From the NCBI GenBank assembly GCA_963930655.1, contig OZ005609.1:15077001-15141000 (forward strand): a DNA stretch of 64,000 nt, written 5' to 3'. Both the position numbers and the translations under genes were made by a program. This DNA comes from Myrica gale. Taxonomy: Eukaryota > Streptophyta > Magnoliopsida > Fagales > Myricaceae. Shown here in pieces: positions 49,432-60,188 of the stretch; the first letter of the stretch is position 1, and every line of letters starts with the position of its first letter. The notes beneath the pieces were generated by a model. The model did not search any database and was not told the DNA's origin. It saw nothing but the letters and a program-made list of their open reading frames with translations.

Positions 49432-50788
49432 GACAAAATAAATAATAGACCAAGCTCGGTTCCCACCAGGAACAAAAAAGAACCCACTGCATAACCAGTT
49501 GCCCCTGTATTGAAGAAGAATTGTCTAAATGCTAAATCTTAGTTAAAGGTACAGCATGCATGTTATCCACAAGTGTGAAAAGATCACCACAAGAATCCCA
49601 GTATTGCCAAACAGAAAATATTTTATGCCTGCACATTTGCTAAACTGCAATTGAAAACTTGTAAAATTGAGATCTAAACTTAGAAGTGCTTAAGAACAAT
49701 AGGGAAAGATTCAATTTTTCACAGTACGTGGTGCATGTATTACGCCAGGAAAACAATGGAAATAGGCAAACAGGAAGCTTGCTTTAGAAGAAAGACACAA
49801 TCTGTAGTATGTAAACAATTTCTTTTGATACAAGAACCTTTGAAAATAAAAGGAGCAAACGTACACAGTCTGTCAAAAAGTAATAAAATTAAGACTAAGA
49901 AACAAACACTTAGTATAATGTTGCTTGACTGGAAAACTTATAAAGCAGTTCATTTTGGTACAGCTTTAAGGATGCTATATGGATACCGAAAGTATCACTC
50001 ACGATTTTATCAATAATTGTTGTTTATTTAGTAGGTGCTAACTTAGGTTCAGCCCCTCCAAGCAGTATTTAATTTGTTCCTATGGGGTGTCTATACCAAA
50101 CTAAACGTAAAAGCAACATCTACAAATGAGTATTTAGTTGCACCAGATATTATATTCTGTCATAGACACCTGAGAGATCATTGAACGAATAATGCAAAAA
50201 TGTTCACAACAGGAGCCCACCATAGTCAATTATAAGTCTAGGAGTTAAGTGATAGTTTCTGTTTCTAAGAAAAGGTGAAATTCCTTCAGAGAACCACACC
50301 CAACCACAATGCCATTATCCTTAGTTCACCTCAAAATATCACTTTGAAAAGTAAGATAGTCCAGTTGAATGCAAATAATTACAATTTTGTTTTTTAGAAT
50401 ATTAGGTTGCTGATAGGGTTTGAATATATCTCTGTATTGTTTGAAATTCACAAGCTGTACACAATCCTCGAAAGGAAATCCCCAGTGCTGTGTAGGAGGA
50501 CATGCAACAGTAAATAAGCCTAGGAATATGTAAGGTGTGAGGTGCCCAATGAAGAGTAAGTTAGAGCTGAAAATTTATTATTGTTTCCAATTAGAGATGC
50601 AGATGAAGGTGTACGTAAACAGAATTAGAGATGCAGATGAAGTTTCCAATTAGAGATGCAGATGGAGTTTCCTGATTTTCTATGCAGATTGTGTCTTTCT
50701 TCTAAAGCAAGCTTCCTGATAACATCATTGACGCATACATCCAAAAAAGGTTCCAAACATGCAATTGTTTCGACTAGAATGTACGAAC
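49432..50788. other. Unidentified inserted DNA downstream of the GUN1 copy
   Basis: No gene was recognised. It contains a 33-base perfect inverted repeat (49771-49803 and 50686-50718) and three copies of AATTAGAGATGCAGATG between about 50594 and 50665. The stretch lies inside the block that separates the two parts of the glycine-rich gene. Confidence 0.5.
49771..50718. repeat. 33-base perfect inverted repeat with 0.88-kb loop
   Basis: 49771-49803 (starts CAGGAAGCTTGCTTTAG) is the exact reverse complement of 50686-50718. Confidence 0.9.
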
Positions 50789-51017
50789 CTGATATTCCAA
50801 TTGCTTCCTTAGTTCCTGCAAGTTAGAATTTTATCAAGCAAAGAGTTTCTAGAAAACTTCACTGAGAAAAGTTATTCACTAATCCATCATGACAGTAACA
50901 GAAACAAATATACCGTGTTTGACCGTTGAAGGCTTCGAAAATCATCAAGAGATATAGGACCCTCAGGAGCACCAATGCCAATACCTTTGAGTCTCTTGTT
51001 ATCAGAAATGAACTCCT
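50789..51017 (-). pseudogene. Two-exon fragment of a coiled-coil (possibly FHA-domain) protein gene
   Basis: Minus-strand exon 51017-50914 follows a good acceptor (TTCTGCAG|) and reads EFISDNKRLKGIGIGAPEG then PISLDDFRSLQRSNT. It splices in phase to exon 50815-50789, ELRKQLEYQ, which ends at a donor (|GTTCGT). I associate the string DNKRLKGIGIGAPEGPISLD with plant coiled-coil proteins, probably the FHA-domain family of Arabidopsis At2g45460, from memory only. The next exons are absent, and upstream on this strand (51018-51480) is CT-rich leader-like sequence without a matching N-terminus. It looks like a captured fragment. Phase and splice sites are intact. Confidence 0.55.
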
Positions 51018-52389
51018 CTGCAGAAGCAAAAGGGAAAAAAAAATGAAAAGCCTGCCAGAATTTTTATATCGAAATCTCCAGAGCGTCTAGATCTCAGGCC
51101 ATCGATTTACCCTCAAAAGCAAACAGTATCTGTAAAAGCTTATTCATCTAAAATTACATCTATTCAATGAAACAAAGGAACAACTAATTTTCCCAATCAC
51201 AAACCAGGTCATCGCCCAATTATCTCTGCCTCGAGACTAAAATCGAAGAGGACAACAACAGAGAGGGCATCGATGGAGAAACCCAACTTAAATCGAAGAA
51301 GCTTACCTGCAAAATTAATGAAACCCAACTGAAATCAAAAGAGATATGTAAAAAAAACCTTAAACAAAGAAATTGCGAAAAGAACAAGATAATGCCAAAG
51401 AGAGGGGGAGAAAGAGAGAGAGGGAGAAAGAGAGAGAGGGAGAGAGGCCGGAGCGTGGCATGGTGGGTGGTGAGTGACGGCAAGGAGAGGGAGCTCGAGG
51501 GACCAGGGGGTGAGGGCTGTGCGGGGGGGGGGGGGGGAATTAAACGAGGAGAGGTTCGGCGTCGGGTGAAGGGGGAAAATGAGGGGGTGATGGGTTCGCG
51601 TTATAGGGCGCGGGGAGGGGAAATTTTCGACTTATAGGGCGGGAGGACTTTTTTTTAAGAAAGGGAGAGGGGGAGGTGGGGGAAGGAACGACAACGTTTT
51701 TAGGTAGGGATTTTTTGTTTGAAAATAAATCATATGTCATAATTAAATATTATTGTATTACTAATTATTACAAATATATTTGGTCATTATAAGCATATGA
51801 TAATAGATGTCTAAACTACTTAGATTTAGTAAATAAAAATACAATTACCATAACAATCATAGATATAACTGTCATAACATTATTTCTAATTTCATATAAC
51901 CAATTCAAAATAATCGTGTATGTCCCAAAAAAAACCACAAACCGGGCTAAAATAGCTAAAATCTCATCCTTAATCGGGTTCAAAAATAATTCCTAAACGG
52001 TAAAGGAAAGAAAATCATAACTAAAAATAGATTTTTGAGAGGGAAAACAGCGGATTTAGGGCTCGAAATGAGGCGCACCAAAGCATAGCTTGGTGCCCAC
52101 GACGTGCGCGCTGAAAAGAGCTTTCCGAATTGGGGTCATGGGCGCGAATCGGATACTCGTAGCCAAAGTTATGACCAAAAAACCGACACGTGTGCGAAAA
52201 GTGCCCCAATTCTATATAACAACTTCAATATTCATAACACTCTCTCTAATTTCATATTTTATTAAGTAGGTCACTTAAATTTTTTTTAAAACATGTGACA
52301 AAATAAAATTATTTATAAAAAGGAATAAATAGTCAATAAAACAATTTTTAACCTTAAATAACACATAAAATTTTATTTTTCTATTTTAT
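51018..52389. other. Inserted block: purine/poly-G tract and AT-rich DNA
   Basis: 51395-51450 is an almost pure purine run of GAGAGAGGGAGAAAG repeats and about 51522-51537 is a G-run. On the minus strand these look like a CT-rich leader. From about 51700 to 52390 the DNA is AT-rich with a moderately GC-rich patch at about 52040-52200. No protein family was recognised. Confidence 0.4.
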
Positions 52390-52819
52390 TTTTCATTTTT
52401 TTAAAATTATACCTATAGCGGCGGTCACTACATAGACCGCCGCTATAGGTATACCTGTAGCAGCGGTTTGTATTAAAACCGCTGCTACAGGTACGAGATT
52501 CAGCGGAGGTCAACGTGACCGCCGCTGTAGACCCTCTTTCTATAGCGGCGGTCAGGTTGACCGCCGCTATAGACACCCATATAGCGGCGGTCACTGACCG
52601 CCGCTATAGAGACCGCCGCTAAAGACCCTCTTTTTGGCAGCGGTTTAAAAAACCGCAACTACAGAGGTCTATAGCGGCGGTCTTTGACCGTCGCTATAGA
52701 CGACCGCCGCGACATACCCCGTTTAGCTATTTTTAGCCGCGGTTTTCGGTAAACGCCTCTAAAACCACCTTGTAGCGGCGGTTTTTCTGACCGCCGCTAT
52801 AGGCGGTTTTTTTGTAGTG
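52390..52819 (-). mobile_element. CACTA (En/Spm) transposon terminus with subterminal repeats
   Basis: Read on the minus strand the end at 52819 begins CACTACAAAAAAACCGCC, the CACTA terminal inverted repeat. Behind it are about a dozen copies of TATAGCGGCGGTC or its complement GACCGCCGCTATA, often as head-to-head pairs, the usual transposase-binding subterminal array. The opposite CACTAC end and a transposase were not found in the window, so the element is incomplete or its other end is lost. Three bases AAG (52820-52822) would be the right-hand target duplication. Confidence 0.8.
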
Positions 52820-52907
52820 AAGTATTGGAGGAGGTGCTGGTGGTGGTGTGGGTAGTGGCACTGTGGTGCTTGATTCTATAATCACAAGGCTCTCAAAATC
52901 AAAATGA
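52820..52907 (+). pseudogene. Probable original 3' end of the glycine-rich protein gene
   Basis: Directly after the CACTA end the plus strand reads SIGGGAGGGVGSGTVVLDSI then TRLSKSK and stops (TGA 52905-52907). The composition and GG-rich codons match the gene at 48651-49089, and the orientation is the same. About 3.7 kb of foreign DNA lies between. The reading is an inference from composition and position. Confidence 0.6.
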
Positions 52908-53614
52908 GGTGACGTAGGTCATGCACATTATAAATAATGTTGTGATGCATATTCTGTATGTAATGCTAATGAGCAATGTCTCGTACTATAATAAGAACGA
53001 CATAAGCACTGGGGGTTGCAGAAGATGAAGGGGTGTGGAAATTTTATTGTTTTATTATTATTATCATTTGTTTTTTGTTCTGATAACTATGCGGCATGTT
53101 CTAATTTTATTAAGATTCCTTAATTTATGGTGGAGTAATATCGTAATAACAATTAAACTTGGTCGCGACAAATATACATCAAAACTGAAGCTAAAACAAT
53201 GAAAACCTAAAAAAAACCGAAGGAACCAACTTATACAACACAATCATCTATTGTATCTTAACTGAAGCAGTTCTCACATATCAGCAAAAATAGGATCAAC
53301 AACTTCTTGAAAAAGTAATCAACCAATCATACTCCACAATCATGACCATGCAACTTTGTATTTTCATCCGATCATATTGTCTACTCTTTTCTCAATTAGC
53401 CACCGTGTCAAACAAATACTCTACTCTATTCGTGAATTGGATGATGAAATAATCAAAAGAGGCCCAATGCAATATCATTCTCTAGTTCCTACTTGTAATT
53501 TGCAACTTAAGAACGTTACGAGTTCTCTATGTGTATAACGTTTATTAAAGAGTGAAATTAGTCCACGGTTTTAGATGAATATAAAAGTAAAGGAGTTTGA
53601 AGAAGATAAGAACT
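52908..53614. other. Former 3' flank of the glycine-rich gene; AT-rich
   Basis: It begins with a likely 3' UTR. A 60-codon plus frame at 53356-53538 is unrecognised and probably chance. It ends at the target duplication of the next element. Confidence 0.45.
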
Positions 53615-53623
53615 TAATTAAAA

Positions 53624-54575
53624 GGGTTAATGTCCTTTTTAGTCCCTAGGTTTTGGGGCGGTGTTCTTTTTAGTCCCTAGGTTTTATTTTTGTTCAAAAC
53701 AGTCCCTAGGTTATTTACGTTTGTCTTTTTAGTCCTTCCGTCCAATTCCGTCACTCCCGAGCCCAGTCAGCTAACGGCGGGACACGTCACACCAAATAGA
53801 ATTTTGCCACGTGTATTATTATTTTTTTTAAAAAAAAAACAATTTCCACATGTTTTTTAAAAAAAAAAAAAAAACCAAAAACCAAAAGAAGGGAGCCGTG
53901 GCCACCTCCCCGTCGCCGGCGAAGGGTGGCCTCCCTGGCCACCACCGAGCGACGGGGAGCCCAGATCTGGGCTCCCCGTCGCTCGGTGGTGGCCAGGGAG
54001 GCCACCCTTCGCGCGAGGGAGCCCAGATCTGGGCTCCCTCGCGTGAATGGGGGTGGCCCGACGGGGAGCCCCCGGCCACCACCGTCGACGGGGAGCCCAG
54101 ATCTGGGCTCCCGCTCGTCGGTGGCCAGACGGGGAGCCCAGATCTGGGCTCCCCGTCGCTCGGTGGTGGCCAGGGAGGCCACCCCTCGCGCGAACGGGGG
54201 TGGCCAGATGGGGAGCCCCCGGCCACCACCGTCGACGGGGAGCCCAGATCTGGGCTCCCCGTCACCGGGGTGAGTGCCCCCGGCCACCCCCGTCGACGGG
54301 GAGCCCAACTCTGGGCTCCCCGTTCGGTGGTGGCCACAGGGGTATCTCCCTTCTTTTGGTTTTTTTTTTTTTTAAAAAAATAGTACACGTGGCAAAATTC
54401 TATTGGGTGTGACGTGTCCCGCCGTTAGCTGACTGGGCTCGGGAGTGACGAAATTGGACGGAAGGACTAAAAAGACAAACGTAAATAACCTAGGGACTGT
54501 TTTGAACAAAAATAAAACCTAGGGACTAAAAAGAACACCGCCCCAAAACCTAGGGACTAAAAAGGACATTAACCC
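53624..54575. mobile_element. Mutator-type foldback element with GC-rich palindrome core
   Basis: Terminal inverted repeats of about 200 bases start GGGTTAATGTCCTTTTTAGT at each end. A 9-base target duplication TAATTAAAA (53615-53623 and 54576-54584) is the Mutator hallmark. The core (about 53885-54350) is very GC-rich and made of palindromes centred on AGCCCAGATCTGGGCT: five exact copies and one variant. The first (53919-54012) is a perfect 94-base palindrome. Open frames of 115-186 codons on both strands are by-products of this repeat. There is no transposase, so the element is non-autonomous. Confidence 0.88.
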
Positions 54576-54584
54576 TAATTAAAA

Positions 54585-55525
54585 TATGATAACTTATCTT
54601 ATGGGTTAAATATAATTTTTACCCTTGAACTATTGTGTCAACTTTAAGACATTTCATTCCTGAACTATCAATTATTGTCACATTATACTTTAGATTTAAA
54701 TTTTTTTATATTATCTAGACTCATAGAGTCCAAGTGCACTCAATTTCTTTCAACCAAGACAAAAAGATCTTATTTCCGTCCCACTGTACCTCTTCAACTG
54801 CATATATAGAGCATAAAAATAAATAAAATTAAATACACTTTACACCCCTCTAACTGTGAGATCTTGACGCTTTACACTTCAATCGATTATTTTTGTCATA
54901 CCGTACCCACCAAATATTTATTATAGACATTTTACACCATTCGTTAAAATTTTCGGTTAATTTGAACTGAAAATAATTTTTTGGTGACCCAAATGACAAT
55001 TTTGTTCCCATATTCTTTTTTGGCAGTGATCATTTTATGAGGATAAAATCATAATTTTGAGGCAAAAAAATAAAATTTTTTCAAAACTGGCGAAAATTTT
55101 TAAAGGAGTGTGCAAAGTGTTTGAAATCAAAAGTTGGTAAGTGCAATATAACAAAAATAATCGATGATGTGTGTAAAGTGTCGAAACCCCTTTGATAAGA
55201 GGGTGCAACGTAGCTGCAGAGCTAGGGAATCCCCCTATCCTTTGGTCTTCTTTACATATTTTTTTATGAAAATTAAGATTTTGCCCCCCCAAAAAAAGAA
55301 TTTAAAACTCCTATTTGATCCCTCTCTCTATATATATATATATAATTTGGGGAAAATTTGGGGAAGTTACACTTTGCACCCCTGAACTATGGGGTACCTG
55401 ACACTTTGCACCATTTTGTCTTGATTTCGTGATATTGGGCCCACGATCTTCTGATTTCCGTTGATTACCATCCTGATGCCCATTTCTCCGTTAATACTGA
55501 CAGTAATAAGCCCACGTGTCATCCA
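54585..55525. other. MITE-rich intergenic DNA
   Basis: About 54836-55213 forms an imperfect inverted repeat (ACACTTTACACCCCTCT and CGATTATTTTTGT on one arm; AATAATCGATGATGTGTGTAA and AGAGGGTGCAA on the other). About 55366-55525 is another element with TTTGCACCCCTGAACTAT that is interrupted by the solo LTR and resumes at 59182. Confidence 0.5.
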
Positions 55526-55530
55526 CGCGA

Positions 55531-58500
55531 TGTGAGACCCCATTTATCCTTTTGCTATTTCCTATGTATTTGTTTTAATTTAATTTACGGGGCCATATTT
55601 TTGGCCAATGTATGACCTAAGTTTAATGTTTATGGTACATTAACTTATTATGGAATTTTATTCAAGAATTTTCTTTAAATAATTTCTTTTTCATTGTGGA
55701 AGTTTTAGTACAAGTTTAAATTCTATTTTCCCTAAGAGCCGAAACTTGCTAGGTAAGTTTCTTTTATGGACTTATATTTTTCCATTTGCTTATTATATTC
55801 CATAATCCATGAAATTAAATTATGAAGAGAAATTGATATATCATGGCCAAAAATATCTAGGTAGAAAATCATGAAATTTATGTTAAGCATTTAAATATTT
55901 TTGTGTATTTTAATAGGTAGCCTTGATCATCATTATGTAGCCTTAATTATTATTAGTCTTAAATTATCATTAAAGATATTATATGATAAGCTACTAGATA
56001 TATATATATATATATATGATAACTTGAAAAGAATTTAATTGATAAGTGGGTATGCTTATCGTAGTGATAAGCTAGAGAGTTTTAAGATGATAGGTTGTTG
56101 TGGCTATCTTAGAGATAGGCTAGAATGATTATCTTGAGATAAGTTATTATGTTGATAAGTTGATAAGTTGATGGTGATAAGTTAGAATATATATATATAT
56201 GTGTGTGATAAGCCATAGTAGCTATTTGATAAGTGGAATGAAAAGTAGATAAGTGATATGCAAAAGGTGAGAAAATTCTAGACACTAAGTTGGTATTCGC
56301 GTGATGGCTAAATGAGCAAATGAAGTTGCATTTTCCCTTGGTGATCACGTGAAGAGCAAGAGAAGAGATAAGGTGAATTGAAGTGAAAAGACAAGGCAAG
56401 CGAGCTTCACGTGAATGGCTAAGCAAGAGGAGACAAAGAGATAAGGTTAATTGAAAGTGAAAAGACAAGACACATTGGCTTGGACGGCAATACCCAAGTT
56501 CACCCCCCCTTTTTCCCCTCTTGTCATAATTGAGTCCAAATGTATTTTCAGCTTGCCTTTCACGCATCATCACCCCCCCACTTCCTCACATTTTCATTTG
56601 CTCATTCCTTTGGCCGAACACTTCTCATTCAAACTTGCTTTCTCTCTTTTCTCTTGAAACCGAAACACCTCTCTTTGCTCTAGCTTGCCGTCTTTTCTTT
56701 GGTGACCGAAACCTTCCCCTTTGCTCAGATTATTTCTCCTTTCTTGGTGGCTGGAAATCTCACTTCACTCAGCCATTTTCCCTTTGACAGAAACTCAGCT
56801 CACTCTCTTGGCCGAATCACTTCAAAGCTTCAAGCCTTGCTTTGATTTCTTCAAGCTATTTTCAGCTGCTGTACTTCTCTCTTTTCCTCACCATAAACTT
56901 CCATCTCAGCACCTTGTAGACACTATTCTCAGCCCTTGGAACCATTCTTGAAGGTGGAACCGAAAGTTGAAGTGTAGTGGAGGATTTTGGTGAAAATCGA
57001 GTGTTCTAGTGGAAGGTAGAGGTAGATTTGATTTGCATGTGTTGTTTTGCTTAATTTCTCCATAGTTTCTGACCTTAGATGTTTTTCATGCTAGGTGCTC
57101 TTCTTTTAGCAAGCTTGTGTCCAATCACCAAGGTAAGGCTGAATATGGTTGAAGGTGCAATTTGATGATGATGGCCGAATCTTGCATGTTCTATTTCTCT
57201 TTGTTTGGCCATAGTCCTTATTGATATTTTTGTATTAAATGGTAGATTTGATAGATTGGTTGTGATGTAGTTATTGGAGGAAGGGATAAGTTAGAGATGG
57301 AGTAAGAAATAATGATTTGGTTATGAGTTGCTTATGGAAAATGCAATGAAGTTGGTGATGCATGCTAAGTTTCGGATGATGGTTCACAATATGCTTGACC
57401 AAATATTATCCTTTGCTAGATCTTGAAATTATGTTATGATTTGTAGATCCTAGGTTGTGAAACTGATATTGGAGGATGAGATCATGTTGAAGATGAAATT
57501 GATTCAATAAATGTTAGTAAGTGATGCATGGCCGAATAGTTTAGTGAAGGAACCCTAGTGGTCGAATAAATGGTAGATGATAGTTAATTTGCATGTTAAG
57601 TATAAATGGATTTAATGTCATGGCTGAATGAGTTAGAGGTTAAAACCTAGGTTTAGTGTTAAGAGAGAAATCTTGCAAGTTAGTTAAGCATAAATGATGT
57701 AGCTTAAAGACCACGGGTTGGTATTTGTTAGGGTGATTAGTAAAGCTTGGATTTTTAGCACCTTTACCTTGCTGTTTTGGAGACTTGGTTAGGATATGAT
57801 TATATTGGTTTCAAGCCTTGAAATTTAATTAATTAGGGCTTGGGTCAGCAAGTCCCTAGAGGGCAAGAGGGTAAGAGGGTAAGTTAGTAGAAATTGATGG
57901 ACAATAGGTTTGATAGAGTTAAGAGCTAGGTTATGGAGTTGATGCCTTAATAATTGCTGTTTTTAACTTGGGATTCTATGTTGATTTGATAAATACTTTT
58001 CTCAAGTGTTTAATAAGAGTTTTCTAAGTAAACCTTTGAAAATGATATAGTATTTTCAAAAATGTATTTTTGGGGAAAAACTGAACTATATACAAATATT
58101 TTTCTTATATGCTTATGTGCTTAATTCCTAGTAACTAAGAGGTGTTTGAATCGCTTGTAGGCGATTTTCGTACCATTACTCATAATCAAGGAGACCGAGG
58201 TAAGTGGAAGTAAGTGTGTAAGTAAACTTACATTTTTCAAAACTGGAATGACATGCTGCATAGATTCATGAACAAGCATGATATTTCAAGTAAGCATAGC
58301 ATGTCATGAGCATTGCATGATTTTCTAAAGCGATTTTTATGCAATGTCATATGAAAAGTTTTATGGTAAGACAAGTTAAGTTAAGGGGCTCTGGTCGGTA
58401 CCGTACCATCATGATGGACTCCCATACCGAAGGACGAATGCGAGAAGGTTGGGTGAATCTTAAGAGGCTGTGCAAACTACACTGAAGGACAATGAGAAGG

Positions 58501-59176
58501 TGTGGGCCTCCAAGGGTTGTGTCTAGCCATCAGGCCTGGGGCAACTATGGGCTAGCTCGACCAAATGAAAAGTCCCCAAGGGTAAGGGAGACGGTTTCGA
58601 TGGGAACGCACAACCCGGACTCTAGGGGTTAAATGGAGCGTAAGTAGCCCACAAGTTATGAAGGAAATATTTTCAAGGGGCATGGGCCAATTTCAAGAAC
58701 AAGATTATGTCTACGAGCAAGAGCATATGCATAACCATGAGACATGCATGTGCATCATGAATTATGATTTCTCATGTTAAGCAAGTCCATGTTAAGATCA
58801 TGTTTTAAAGTTATGTTATTCCCTTACTGAGTCTTTTTGACTCACGTTTTTAAAATTGTGTCATTCCAGATGCCTCAGGTGAAGAAAGTCAGGAGGATTA
58901 CCTGACTTAGAAGAAAGATTTTTCTATGTTTTGTTGTTGTGACCTGATCGATGAGATCCGTCACTTGTTTAAGTGTTAATCATGTTATGTATATATTAAG
59001 ATGCTAGTTTATTGAGAACCTTTATCATGTTACGAGTTTGGCTCGTCTCTCTCGCGATTCTGTATATTTTTCCGTTGTATGTATGTATGTATGTATGTAT
59101 GTACGAGCGCTGGAGCTTTCCTGGGAATTGCTCGCGGCTCTCACGGTCCCTGCGGGATGGCGTTCGGGGCGTGACA
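55531..59176 (+). mobile_element. Very long solo LTR (3.65 kb), probably Ty3/gypsy (fossil)
   Basis: It starts TGTGAGACCCC and ends GGGGCGTGACA, flanked by a 5-base target duplication CGCGA (55526-55530 and 59177-59181). No coding interior is present, so it fits a solo LTR left by recombination between two ends. Ends of the GGGGCGTGACA type and such length point to long-LTR Ty3/gypsy lineages (Tekay or similar). It contains a (ATGT) microsatellite at about 59078-59103. The strand is inferred from where the GGGGCGTGACA end lies. Age cannot be judged from one LTR. Confidence 0.75.
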
Positions 59177-59181
59177 CGCGA

Positions 59182-60188
59182 GGCACTTAAATTTTTCCTT
59201 CTCGTTTTACCCTCATTCTATTCGTTTAGAATTTAAAATCGGTATTTTGTTTCTTTTGCCTAGCACCCACGAAGATCTGGCGTTCATCCCTTTCCCGAAG
59301 AAATAGCTGAGCCCTATCGGTGCTTGAAATTCAGATTATCCGAAGAAATCGTTTGGAAATGGCATCACACTGCTAACGATTCTGCATTTTTCCCTCTCTT
59401 TGCTCTGATGCATTTTTCCCTCGTGTTGCTCTGTATATTTCTTAAATCTATTTGGTCTCCTTCATGGGAAGTGTATTTTCTATTTCGGAGGCTTTACTGG
59501 ATTTAGTATCTAGAGACCGTTGGATTGTCATGCCCAATGGGTTGGAAGGGTTTGTTATCAGTTCCCCTTTCACTTTGATGTTCTTGGCTTCATCATCATT
59601 ATATGCAGCTTCTAAAGCTTGTGGAGTAATCTGAAATTTGTTTGAGCTGTCGATGTGGATTGGTACAATTTTTACTCCAGTCCTCCATCATAAGTCTCAG
59701 TTAAATCTGGAATAAAATAGCAGAATTTGACATTAACTAAAGAATATATATGGACTTGATCACGCATATAGAATGAACTCGTCATTGAAGTTTGAGGCGA
59801 GAGGATTGTTCCTTACCCTGGATAATATGGTGTTGGAACTAGCATAGCTGCCCCAAGATCTACCAGAATGAAGGTCAACAGCTCATTAGCACAGTTGCAC
59901 ATACAGTTAGGACCCCTCTAATTTGTTCCATGAAACTGGCCATTGCCTTCCTGAATGACTGAAGTCCATGATCATCTTGAAACAAAACATTCTCTCTAAA
60001 GACAGATTCTTGAGTTCATCATATGACTTTAGCTGGATTTATCTTATCCAATTATTTCAACATTTATAACTAGTGCTTAGTATAGTCATGACCTAGCTCT
60101 TTTTCAAATGCTTAACTAGTAGCCAATACTAATTATTTCTAATTGGTTATAATGGTTTTGTGTGGTTGATTTTCACATGTTTTTTAAG
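59182..60188. other. Intergenic DNA, no gene recognised
   Basis: The first ~70 bases continue the element interrupted by the solo LTR. Plus frames at 59324-59634 are unrecognised. Confidence 0.4.

Noticed and set aside
53787-54412. Overlapping long open frames (115-186 codons) on both strands in the GC-rich core
   Set aside because: They are produced by the palindromic repeat, which has few stop codons in any frame; none has a family match or gene context.
59078-59103. ATGT repeat as a regulatory element
   Set aside because: It is a simple microsatellite inside the solo LTR.
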